Assembly: GCA_900547255.1 (NCBI GenBank)
Contig: URGC01000011.1
Coordinates: 1 to 33,185 of the forward strand
DNA from: an uncultured Eubacterium sp.
GTDB taxonomy: Bacteria > Bacillota > Clostridia > Lachnospirales > Lachnospiraceae
Reading direction: 5' to 3'
DNA length: 33,185 bases
Positions 1 to 8,271 of the stretch are shown piece by piece; positions within the stretch are counted from its first letter, which is position 1; every line of letters begins with the position of its first letter. A program made the position numbers and the translations under genes. The notes beneath the pieces were generated by a model. That model searched no databases and was not told where the DNA came from. It saw only the letters and a program-made list of their open reading frames with translations.

Positions 1-683
1 AAAAATACATTGTAGATTCATTAACTGAACATGTTTTATCTTACTTTGCAGCTCATAAACTGGATAAACCTGATATAAGCTGTTTTCCTGATGGAAACTC
101 GCTTCTTGCAGACCCGGATATAGCCGATATTATATTATTAGATATAGACATGCCGGGCATTAATGGCATATCTGTAGCAGACAAACTTAAACAGAGACAT
201 CCCGATATAATTATCATGATAATTACAGCTCATATGCAATATCTTGATAATGCTATGAAGATTAATGTATTCAGATATATCTCAAAACCAATTGATATCA
301 ATAGATTATATGATAACCTTGGCGAAGCATATAAAACTGTTAATTCATGTCATAACAGCATAAGAATCAAAAGCAAAGATCAATACGTTGTAATACGTAA
401 AACTGATATCATATTTATAGAGACTGATAAACGTGGTACACTCGCCCACACTACACATGGAAATTTTATTTCCAATATGTCAATTAATCAATGGCTCACT
501 GAACTGACTAATATTTGCTTTTTTCAAACACACCAGAGTTATATTGCTAACCTTGAATATGTTCATCACTATGACGGCTGTGTCATTCATTTTCTTGGCA
601 CTGATGAAACAGCTATGATATCCCGCCGCAATATACAGCTTTTTAATGCCAAACTCATGCAATATCTTGAAAATATGAGGTAA
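1..683 (+). CDS. LytTR-family response regulator (5' partial)
   Basis: Cytoplasmic DNA-binding response regulator of the AgrA/LytR type. The reading frame is open from base 3, and 226 codons are visible. The receiver domain contains the phosphoacceptor Asp in LLDIDMPG (codon at 141-143), and the conserved Lys lies in YISKPID. The C-terminal LytTR domain (about visible residues 118-224) carries the typical FFQTHQSYIANLEYV stretch. Only the extreme N-terminus, probably about eight residues with the acidic DD pair, is missing off the left edge, so the ATG at 150 inside the receiver is not the start. Its stop is six bases before a GHKL sensor kinase, which should be its cognate partner. Family knowledge: these pairs usually respond to peptide or cell-density signals. 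No agrB or agrD is visible here, so the signal and target promoters are unknown. Confidence 0.93.
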   Translation, partial: KYIVDSLTEHVLSYFAAHKLDKPDISCFPDGNSLLADPDIADIILLDIDMPGINGISVADKLKQRHPDIIIMIITAHMQYLDNAMKINVFRYISKPIDINRLYDNLGEAYKTVNSCHNSIRIKSKDQYVVIRKTDIIFIETDKRGTLAHTTHGNFISNMSINQWLTELTNICFFQTHQSYIANLEYVHHYDGCVIHFLGTDETAMISRRNIQLFNAKLMQYLENMR

Positions 684-689
684 AACATT

Positions 690-2069
690 ATGAATCAGAT
701 TAATTATTTAATTTTATCTATATTTACATATATACTTGAAGGATTAATTCTACTGATGTATTGTGAAAAGATTTTTCATTCTACTCATTCACTTAGATGC
801 AGAACATCTGTCATATTCCTGTCATATTTTATATGTGCGCTCGCTGGAATCTTTCAGAACACTTATGTTAATACTGCTGCTTTCCTTATATCTACGTTTA
901 TTATCATATTCAGTATGTATTCTTACAATTTTAAAATTACATGTATACATACATTTATAATAACACTCGCCATGATAAGCACAGAATTAATAGTTTTTAC
1001 ATTTATACCTGACTATGGTACTAATATATATTCATATGTTGATGAATTCAGTATTTATCTTATGTATTATATATTAAGTAAACTTTTGTATTTCTTTGTA
1101 CTATTTATAGCTTCTCATATTGCTACAAAAATTGATAGCACGAATTCTGGATTTACACTTGACACAAAACAATTTCTTCTCTTATTTGGAATGATTGCAC
1201 TATTCTGTCTTATTGCAATCATTCTTCTGAATATTATGATTAGTCTGCCATTAAGAGGATTGTTATATGCTTTGATTCTGACATGTTCAATCGCCATGAT
1301 TCTCTTTGCGCTTCTTATAACAGAACTATACTATTACATTGAAAAACAAAATAGTGAAAAGTATGAATTGCAAACACAGCTCCTTATAGAACAGGAGCTT
1401 GTATCAAGTCGTAATTCTATCATTAAGCAGGACGAAGACCAGAAAATTCTCATACATGATATCAAAAAGCATCTGGCAATAATTAATTCAATGTGTACAT
1501 CCAATGATACAGCACACATATCAGAATATATCAATACAATCCTCAATTCAGATAGCCTGCATACTAATCGTGTTGTAAGTGATAATGCTCTCCTTAATGC
1601 TATTGCCAACAGATATATAACTAATTGTGAGGCTGACGGAATCTCCATGAGAACTGATATTAGAACTAAAGTATGCGAATTTATGTCTGATTACGATATG
1701 ACATCTTTATTCTGCAATCTACTTGATAACTCATATGAAGCCGCACACAAATCCCATCGACATGAGATAGAGCTTAATATAAGATATACAACTGATTTAA
1801 GAGATATAATTTTAGTAACCGTCCGTAACTCATGCGCAGAAAATCCATTTGATAAATATGGTAATCTGATATCAACCAAAGAGTCTCCTGCAAAGCATGG
1901 TTATGGTATTAAAAGCATTGAACGTGTCGTCAAAAAATATAATGGTAATATGAGTATGTACTTCGATGATGAAACATCAACATTTCATACAAACATACTA
2001 TTCTACAAAGATTTCATTCCAAACTGGCATAATGAACACAGCGCATTACCATCAGAAAATGTTATTTAA
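690..2069 (+). CDS. GHKL-type sensor histidine kinase (AgrC/NatK-like)
   Basis: Membrane sensor kinase of 459 residues. Residues 1-212 contain six or seven hydrophobic segments with short loops, the usual sensor of peptide-responsive kinases. A linker helix is followed by the H-box HDIKKHL (His256). The ATPase part has N-box NLLDN (343-347) and a G-box KHGYGIKSI (402-410), characteristic of HATPase_c_5/GHKL kinases rather than of classical HisKA kinases. A GAGG ribosome site lies at the end of the upstream regulator gene, and the two genes are separated by only six bases, so they form an operon. It should phosphorylate the LytTR regulator upstream. The last eight bases overlap the end of the convergent AAA+ ATPase gene. 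The ligand is unknown. Confidence 0.93.
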   Translation: MNQINYLILSIFTYILEGLILLMYCEKIFHSTHSLRCRTSVIFLSYFICALAGIFQNTYVNTAAFLISTFIIIFSMYSYNFKITCIHTFIITLAMISTELIVFTFIPDYGTNIYSYVDEFSIYLMYYILSKLLYFFVLFIASHIATKIDSTNSGFTLDTKQFLLLFGMIALFCLIAIILLNIMISLPLRGLLYALILTCSIAMILFALLITELYYYIEKQNSEKYELQTQLLIEQELVSSRNSIIKQDEDQKILIHDIKKHLAIINSMCTSNDTAHISEYINTILNSDSLHTNRVVSDNALLNAIANRYITNCEADGISMRTDIRTKVCEFMSDYDMTSLFCNLLDNSYEAAHKSHRHEIELNIRYTTDLRDIILVTVRNSCAENPFDKYGNLISTKESPAKHGYGIKSIERVVKKYNGNMSMYFDDETSTFHTNILFYKDFIPNWHNEHSALPSENVI

Positions 2070-3255
2070 TCTCCTCCAGCAGCGCAGCTCTCTGCTCACC
2101 CTGCATAAGGGTCGTACTGTACTGGACAAATTTTGCACTTGTGTTACTGATAAGATACTCACTTGTCTTTCCATTCATGGATAATCCTGTCACTAACACA
2201 AGTATCTGCGATGAATCCATGGCATCCTCCGCAAAAGAGAATGCATTATCTATCTTGACCGCAATTGACTTATCATCACTGTCCTTATCTATAAGAGTTG
2301 CTATTCCATCAAGCAGCAGATTAACAAGTGACATTTTCTCATCAAATCCAGCCTTCATAGCGCGCTGGTATACCGAGCTGTCAGCTTTGCCATCAAGTAT
2401 ATCGCTCACCCTGTAATCATCTTTATATTTGTTATACAAATCATAATATACCGTAAAATCCCTGGATATCTCTATATCCTGAAGGAATTCATGAATTGTA
2501 TCATATGTGATATCTATACCAAGCTTCTCGTATATGTAGATAAGATTGCTCATATCCTCCCAGCCTCTTGCAGTCACAAAGCTTAGTCCATCCACGTCAC
2601 TTGCTATGTGATAAAAATTCTTAGGTCGTATATCAAGATAACTGATGATTGAGCCATGTATATGCCTCTCTATAGCATATCGTTTCCATACTGCGAGGTC
2701 TGCCTCAACTGTTATCTTACGCACTCTGTCCAGCGTTACCATATCAAATTCACGCACAGAGCGGTTATATTCATGTGGATTGCCAGCAGCCACAATTATC
2801 CATCCTTCTGGCAGCTTCTGATTTCCGAATGTCTTGCACTGCAAAAATTGCAGCATCATAGGAACAAGAGTCTCAGACACGCAGTTAATCTCATCAATGA
2901 ACAGAATTCCTTCACGCTTCCCCTCATATTTAATACAGTTATACACTCCTGCAATTATCTCGCTCATAGTATACTCTGTCACAGAATATGTCTTTCCCTC
3001 ATATTCATCTTCGCTTATCATCGGAAGTCCAACCGCACTCTGTCTTGTATGATGCGTAATTGTATATGACACAAGTCCTATATTGCACTCATCCGCAATC
3101 TGCTCCATAATCTGTGTCTTACCAACTCCCGGAGGTCCGATAAGGAGTACTGGTCTTTGTCTTATTGATGGAATTGCATACTCTCCATTATCATCCTTTA
3201 GAAGATATGCATGTACCGTATTAATAATCTCATTCTTAGCTTCTAATATATTCAT
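2062..3255 (-). CDS. MoxR-like AAA+ ATPase
   Basis: A 397-residue AAA+ ATPase. Walker A is GPPGVGKT (40-47), Walker B is ILFIDEIN (117-124), and a sensor-1 type segment VAAGNP lies near 155-160. MoxR-family ATPases commonly work with a VWA-domain protein encoded beside them, as chaperone-like remodelling or metal-insertion factors. Here the upstream gene encodes such a VWA protein and its stop overlaps this start codon (ATGA), with GAGGAAA as ribosome site, which implies translational coupling and equal amounts of the two products. The C-terminal third (about 260-397) has no motif I recognise. The substrate of the pair is unknown. The 3' end overlaps the convergent kinase gene by eight bases and no terminator separates them. 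Confidence 0.9.
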   Translation of the reverse strand: MNILEAKNEIINTVHAYLLKDDNGEYAIPSIRQRPVLLIGPPGVGKTQIMEQIADECNIGLVSYTITHHTRQSAVGLPMISEDEYEGKTYSVTEYTMSEIIAGVYNCIKYEGKREGILFIDEINCVSETLVPMMLQFLQCKTFGNQKLPEGWIIVAAGNPHEYNRSVREFDMVTLDRVRKITVEADLAVWKRYAIERHIHGSIISYLDIRPKNFYHIASDVDGLSFVTARGWEDMSNLIYIYEKLGIDITYDTIHEFLQDIEISRDFTVYYDLYNKYKDDYRVSDILDGKADSSVYQRAMKAGFDEKMSLVNLLLDGIATLIDKDSDDKSIAVKIDNAFSFAEDAMDSSQILVLVTGLSMNGKTSEYLISNTSAKFVQYSTTLMQGEQRAALLEEIK

Positions 3256-5525
3256 AATATTTCCTCACAATCATCTAACCTGTATGTAACCGCCCACGCT
3301 GGCACTGTGTCTAAATCTATATCCTTAAAATATACAAATGCAGTCTTATAATCTGGCATCTTCATAGGATATATCCCCTTGCCATCTGTGAAATATATCA
3401 CGCCGCCAAGATTATCGAATTCACCATTCTCAATCATCTGGTTGATATAATTAAATGCCGGTCGGAAATCTGTATTGCCGCCGCCCTTAATTGTAAACTG
3501 TTCAAACATTGTATCAATATCGTCAACACTTTCCAACACAATATCCTTAGTCACCTTATCATCGCATTGTATAATATGAAGTCTGATTTGTTCAAAAAAT
3601 GTATTGTCTGAACTAAGCATAGACAATGTCTCATTGAGAAATCTCCTGATAAGCTCTCCACTTGTAGAATAACTCGTATCAAGTACAATAACAAATTCAT
3701 ATATTTTACGTGATTCTCTCGTTTCAAGAGGTTCAATCAGCGGTATATTGCCATATGTGCGAAGTCCATAGCTGTAATAAGATAAATCAAATTCCTCTGG
3801 ATTAATAATCATCTCTTCCCTTAACTGTGTAAACCTTTTAAGGAATTCCCTATATGAATACCTGTTACGTCTTCTTATAGAGGCAAGTATCTCCTCTTCA
3901 TTATCCTTATCTCCGCCCTGGCTGTTTCTCTTTAACTCATCCTGCCTTGCCCTGTCTTCCCACTGCTGCCTTACATCATCTGGAACTGCCTGTGGTGACT
4001 GGGGTGTGCCATTGTCATCCGGCCAGAATACATGGTCATCTGTATAAAATTCCGCATACCACTTGTTAAGCGTTGCATCATCAATAGTAATTATCCAGTT
4101 ATAAACCTGTGCTGCACTGACAATTCCATTTTCTTTCATATGCTCATATATCTTCTGTCTTGTCCAGCTTATTATTCGTCTTGTGCATGCTTTATCAATC
4201 CTGTCAATAATATATTCCACGCTTATATCACATGCAAGATTCCACAACTGTTTATTCCTGCTGCCACGTATCCACAGGTGTGAATATATACAGTGAAGCA
4301 CACTGTGAAGATATACTCTTTGAAGAAATAAGACATTTTTCTTTAAAAGTTCACACAGCTTGTCAGAATTAAAATATATATACATTCCATCTGTGCCATA
4401 CACTGATATATTATCATTCATACAAGGCACTAAAGCCGTCAGCGAATTCTCCATATACCTAAGGTCAATATATATCTCTCCACGCACATACTCTGTAATA
4501 CGCTTTCCTATATCTGCCTGCCATTCACTCTCTGTCTGGATATGACGTCTGGATTTAAGTATACTTATGTCCTTATCTTTGTCCATTGTAAGTATCTTTG
4601 AACTTCCATATGTCCATTCATTACCTACACAAAGCTTCTGTCCATACACATAATCATCATTGTTAAGAATTCTGCTGACACACAGGAAATCAAGGCTCTC
4701 TCTGTCTTTTGAATGAACCACAATTTCCATTATCTGATGTCCGTTATCTTTAAGGTATTCTGTATACATCTGTCTGGCTTCTGACTTTAACAATACCGGT
4801 TTTCCAAGTCTTCCTACCGCCATCTTAAACAATGTCGTCACATTCTCCATTCCAGACGCTTTCTTAAACACCTCATCATACCGTGCTATATCTATAACAC
4901 CATTATTAAAGCACTGTCTTGCCCTGTAGCCCTCACCCTCAAGCCTTAGCTCAAATATATGTGCAGGTCCTATCTCCTCATAGCTGTCTATATACTCCGG
5001 ATAATAAAATATTCCATCCTTAAAGCTGACATTAACGCCCTGATTAAGCTGGCTTAACAGAAATTTCAAGCCTGTCTGCCCGTCAGAATATGCATCAATA
5101 TGCACGCTGTTAAGTCTGGTACAATTCATGAATACATCACTGCCAAAGCTGGTAAGTCCTGCACCTATTGATATCTCTGTGAGTTTTCTGCAATTATAGA
5201 AACAATAGCTGCCAACTAATGTAACTGTATCTGGCAGTACTACTCTTGTTACATACTCTCCGCTAAGCTCATGGTACGCCTCATACTCTTTGGATGCATT
5301 TATCATGTCCGATTCTTTCAATGCATCACTGCTAAGCCTGTTAAACGAAGCAAAGCAATATGCATCTACTTCCGTAACAGGTTTTCCATCTATAGACTCC
5401 GGTACAACTGCCACATTGGCTGTGCCATATTCTCTCATAAGCACAACATGGTCATCACACACACGATATATACATACAAAGCTGTTATTATTCTGTTGGC
5501 TCTTTATATTAACTCTCGCTATCAT
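3252..5525 (-). CDS. LRR / metallopeptidase-like / VWA (DUF2201-type) fusion protein
   Basis: A 757-residue protein with no signal peptide or membrane segment. Residues about 90-145 contain BspA-like LRR_5 repeats (pattern FYNCRKLTEISIG ... FMNCTRLNSVHI). Residues about 200-290 are helical and unassigned, possibly ankyrin-like. Residues about 390-440 resemble the metallopeptidase-like DUF2201 N-terminal domain: HSVLHCIYSH (407-416), then LWNLACD. A charged linker runs about 500-550. A C-terminal VWA-like domain has the MIDAS motif DTSYS (616-620), a Thr-Asp at 685-686 and FTDG (712-715). The metallopeptidase motif normally reads HExxH; here Ser408 replaces the catalytic Glu while three His remain, so peptidase activity is doubtful and a binding role is more likely (inference). 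It is coupled by a 4-bp overlap to the downstream AAA+ ATPase, the usual partner of VWA proteins. The substrate is unknown. Confidence 0.82.
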   Translation of the reverse strand: MIARVNIKSQQNNNSFVCIYRVCDDHVVLMREYGTANVAVVPESIDGKPVTEVDAYCFASFNRLSSDALKESDMINASKEYEAYHELSGEYVTRVVLPDTVTLVGSYCFYNCRKLTEISIGAGLTSFGSDVFMNCTRLNSVHIDAYSDGQTGLKFLLSQLNQGVNVSFKDGIFYYPEYIDSYEEIGPAHIFELRLEGEGYRARQCFNNGVIDIARYDEVFKKASGMENVTTLFKMAVGRLGKPVLLKSEARQMYTEYLKDNGHQIMEIVVHSKDRESLDFLCVSRILNNDDYVYGQKLCVGNEWTYGSSKILTMDKDKDISILKSRRHIQTESEWQADIGKRITEYVRGEIYIDLRYMENSLTALVPCMNDNISVYGTDGMYIYFNSDKLCELLKKNVLFLQRVYLHSVLHCIYSHLWIRGSRNKQLWNLACDISVEYIIDRIDKACTRRIISWTRQKIYEHMKENGIVSAAQVYNWIITIDDATLNKWYAEFYTDDHVFWPDDNGTPQSPQAVPDDVRQQWEDRARQDELKRNSQGGDKDNEEEILASIRRRNRYSYREFLKRFTQLREEMIINPEEFDLSYYSYGLRTYGNIPLIEPLETRESRKIYEFVIVLDTSYSTSGELIRRFLNETLSMLSSDNTFFEQIRLHIIQCDDKVTKDIVLESVDDIDTMFEQFTIKGGGNTDFRPAFNYINQMIENGEFDNLGGVIYFTDGKGIYPMKMPDYKTAFVYFKDIDLDTVPAWAVTYRLDDCEEIL

Positions 5526-5556
5526 AGATTATTCCCACTTAAAATCACTTTAGGAT

Positions 5557-5585
5557 ATTATCACATTTTCATGAATCACTTTCAA
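5557..5585 (-). promoter_or_regulatory. Promoter of the LRR-VWA / AAA+ operon
   Basis: On the minus strand, TTGAAA (5580-5585) is followed after 17 bases by GATAAT (5557-5562), a good sigma-A-type match 32 bases before the VWA start codon. The 9-mer AAAGTGATT occurs twice (5574-5582 and 5543-5551), 31 bp apart on the same helix face and flanking the -10. These could be regulator half-sites (inference). Confidence 0.6.
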
Positions 5586-5610
5586 GGTCATGTTTATATT
5601 TTTATGAATC

Positions 5611-5667
5611 CCAAAAAGAGACATCCTCAGTTGCACTAATCAGCGTACCTCTGAAAATGTCTCTTTG
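5611..5667 (-). terminator. Terminator of the P-type ATPase gene
   Basis: Inverted repeat AAAGAGACAT (5615-5624) / ATGTCTCTTT (5657-5666), extended inward by TCAG/CTGA across a small bulge. On the minus strand the stem runs into a run of five T. It lies about 50 bases after the ATPase stop and before the promoter of the next leftward operon. Confidence 0.75.
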
Positions 5668-5714
5668 ATTATTTATAATAATAAATACTTATAACAAAAA
5701 TTCTTATTGCCTAT

Positions 5715-7796
5715 TTACAGCAGCTTCTTCATACTGCTCAAGCTTATCGCTATAGTAGATGTATTATGAATAAGTGCTGATGTTGTAGGTGCAAGTATTC
5801 CGCACACACCAAGTCCGATAAGACCTGTATTAATGACAACAATCTTTCTGTAATTAGAGCGGATTCTTGCCATAAGCGCATCACTTATATCCTTTAAGAC
5901 AACAACCTGGTTAAGGTCTTCTGCGCTTATTGTAATATCAGCTATCTCTCTTGCTATCTCAGCTCCATCGCTTATCGCAATACCAGCATCTGCGGCTGAC
6001 AATGCAGGTGAATCATTAATTCCATCACCTATCATAATAACCTTTCTGCCTGCTGCCTTTTCCTGCTCGACAAATCTTGCCTTATCTTCTGGCAATACTT
6101 CTGAATAATACTCATCAACACCAACTCTTGCGGCTATAGCTGCGGCTGTTCTCTCGCTGTCGCCTGTCATCATGACTATCTTATCAAATCCTGCCTTATG
6201 AAGCGATTTGATAACTTCTGGTGCTTCCTCTCTCAATGGATCTTCTATACAAAGGACTGCTGCAAGGCTTCCCTCAATAGCCATATAAAGATGTGAATAT
6301 TCTTCTGGAAGCTCGTCAAATGTACTCTTCATACCTTCTGGTATTGTACATTTCTCATCTTCAAATACAAAATGATAACTTCCGATAACAACCTTCTTAC
6401 CTTCTACACTTGAAGATATTCCATGCGCAACCACATACTCTACCTTAGAGTGCATCTCCTCATGGACAAGGTTTCTGTCAATTGCTGCATTGACAACTGC
6501 CTTTGCCATAGAATGTGGGAAATGCTCCTCAAGACAAGCAGCAAGACGAAGAAGTTCATTCTCTTGCTGTCCATTAAATGAAACAACCTTAACAAGTGTT
6601 GGCTTAGCCTTAGTCAGAGTTCCAGTCTTATCAAATACTATTGTATTTGCATCAGCAACTGCCTCTAAGAACTTACCACCTTTAACTGTTATCTTATGCT
6701 GTCCGGCTTCATGGATTGCATACAATACTGATATTGGCATAGCCATCTTTAATGCACATGAATAATCAACCATAAGCACTGACAATGTCTTAGTAATATT
6801 TCTTGTAAGAAGATATGTAAGAGCTGTACCGCCTAATGTCCAGGGAACAAGCTTGTCAGCAAGATGTTCAGCCTTGCTTTCAAGACCAGACTTCAACTTC
6901 TCAGAGTCTTCTATCATAGATACAATCTTATCATATCTGCTTGCTCCGCCTGTCTTAGTTACCTTAACTGTAAGCTCGCCTTCCTCAACAACTGTTCCTG
7001 CATATACAGATGAATCAATTGTCTTTCTGACTGGCACAGACTCGCCTGTGAGTGCAGCCTGATTAATCATTCCTTCGCCATCAACAACCACACCATCAAA
7101 TGGTATTACATTGCCCATGTGGACTATAACCATATCACCTTCATGGATTGTATCAGCCTCAACTAAAACTTCTGTCTCAGAAGTCTTAAGCCATACTTTT
7201 CCAACATTAAGTGACATTGATCTTGCGAGGTCACCAACCGACTTCTTATGTGTCCACTCCTCAAGAAGCTCTCCTATACTGAGCAGGAACATAACTGAAC
7301 CTGCTGTATTGAAATCTCCACGTAAAATAGACACACCAATTGCTGTCGCATCAAGAACTGGCACCTCAATCTTTCTGTGTGCAAGACACTTGATACCTTC
7401 GCCAATATATTTGAACGAATTAACAGTATTAATACATGCCCTGATAGGAAATGGAAGCAGAAGCTTCTTTCCTAAATGAAGCATGACCTTGATCATTAAT
7501 TGTTCCTGATAATGAGAATTCATCTGTCTGCCAGAATTATCCAGTAACTGCTGTGGCACGTTCACTTCATTATAATGAAATGTTGCAATAGCCTTTACAA
7601 TATCACTGCGGTCTGTATCCTCTGAATTATATACAATAACAGCATCACATGTTCTTTCATATACCTTAGTTGATGTGACACCTTTGATATTCTCTATGTA
7701 ATACTGCAATATATCAGCCTGTTCAAAGCTCATGCGGCTCTGTGCCATATGGATTCTTAAACGATTCTTAGATTCATTCTTAATAATAAATTTCAC
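5715..7796 (-). CDS. P1B-type heavy-metal P-type ATPase with atypical SCALK motif
   Basis: A 693-residue membrane ATPase that should move a metal ion across the cytoplasmic membrane. The N-terminal ~80 residues are HMA-like in size but have no CxxC. The actuator loop has TGES (250-253). The phosphorylation site is DKTGTLT (Asp389), and MMTGD and GDGINDSPAL hinge motifs follow. The C-terminus ends in HNTSTIAISL, a P1B feature. The metal-gate helix before the phosphorylation site, where most P1B pumps have CPC, SPC or CPH, reads DYSCALK (Cys347), so the classical proline is absent and the cargo metal cannot be assigned by the standard rule. The GTG start is preceded by AAAGGA at a long spacing. 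It lies 34 bases after a DUF6110 gene and probably shares its promoter. Confidence 0.92.
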   Translation of the reverse strand: MKFIIKNESKNRLRIHMAQSRMSFEQADILQYYIENIKGVTSTKVYERTCDAVIVYNSEDTDRSDIVKAIATFHYNEVNVPQQLLDNSGRQMNSHYQEQLMIKVMLHLGKKLLLPFPIRACINTVNSFKYIGEGIKCLAHRKIEVPVLDATAIGVSILRGDFNTAGSVMFLLSIGELLEEWTHKKSVGDLARSMSLNVGKVWLKTSETEVLVEADTIHEGDMVIVHMGNVIPFDGVVVDGEGMINQAALTGESVPVRKTIDSSVYAGTVVEEGELTVKVTKTGGASRYDKIVSMIEDSEKLKSGLESKAEHLADKLVPWTLGGTALTYLLTRNITKTLSVLMVDYSCALKMAMPISVLYAIHEAGQHKITVKGGKFLEAVADANTIVFDKTGTLTKAKPTLVKVVSFNGQQENELLRLAACLEEHFPHSMAKAVVNAAIDRNLVHEEMHSKVEYVVAHGISSSVEGKKVVIGSYHFVFEDEKCTIPEGMKSTFDELPEEYSHLYMAIEGSLAAVLCIEDPLREEAPEVIKSLHKAGFDKIVMMTGDSERTAAAIAARVGVDEYYSEVLPEDKARFVEQEKAAGRKVIMIGDGINDSPALSAADAGIAISDGAEIAREIADITISAEDLNQVVVLKDISDALMARIRSNYRKIVVINTGLIGLGVCGILAPTTSALIHNTSTIAISLSSMKKLL

Positions 7797-7830
7797 TATT
7801 AATCAGATCCTTTCATCAGACTTATGCCAA

Positions 7831-8118
7831 TTACTCTTCAGTCTTTTCTTCGTCCTGAATCTCAGCAGCTTCTGCAGCGGCTGCTCTCTCTTCATTAACA
7901 TTAACAGCATCTGCATAGATATCGCTGCAGTTCTCCTGAATAGTGTTAGTTGTCTTCATAACGCAGTCCTTAGCTCTTAAAACTGCTGCTGTACACTGTG
8001 TATATACCTTTTTAGCATCCTTGCTTGATAAAATCTTAATTCCTGCTGTACCAAAAAGTACTCCACCAGCGAATGTTCCTACCTTTTTCCAGTTAATTTT
8101 AGCTAAATAATTTGTCAT
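7831..8118 (-). CDS. DUF6110 family small membrane protein
   Basis: A 95-residue protein. A hydrophobic glycine-rich segment near the N-terminus (about residues 13-30, TFAGGVLFGTAGIKIL) is followed by a conserved SKDAKKVYTQCTAAVLRAKD block and a very acidic, alanine-rich tail. This pattern matches the DUF6110 proteins typically encoded next to P1B-type ATPases in Clostridia (recognised from memory). AAAGGAGG lies seven bases before the ATG. It is first in a two-gene operon with the metal ATPase, so a role as accessory subunit or regulator of the pump is plausible, but the family has no established function that I know of. Confidence 0.8.
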   Translation of the reverse strand: MTNYLAKINWKKVGTFAGGVLFGTAGIKILSSKDAKKVYTQCTAAVLRAKDCVMKTTNTIQENCSDIYADAVNVNEERAAAAEAAEIQDEEKTEE

Positions 8119-8166
8119 AATAATATCCTCCTTTGGTTAGTCATTACTTACACTTTTAATATATTT

Positions 8167-8224
8167 GTAAATATTTACCTTATTGGTTTCTTGTTAAAAT
8201 AGCACGATATTTTAAACATTTCAA
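8167..8224 (-). promoter_or_regulatory. Promoter and palindrome upstream of DUF6110 / P-type ATPase
   Basis: Minus-strand TTGAAA (8219-8224), 17-base spacer, TATTTT (8196-8201). Downstream of the -10, in the leader, lies the perfect 12-bp palindrome GTAAATATTTAC (8167-8178), a plausible repressor operator. The rest of the 153-bp gap between metH and this operon is AT-rich, with only a weak A/T stem after metH (about 8230-8255). Confidence 0.55.
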
Positions 8225-8271
8225 GCATTATTTTCTTATTGAGAAATTATTATCACTTGTGTGCTATATAA

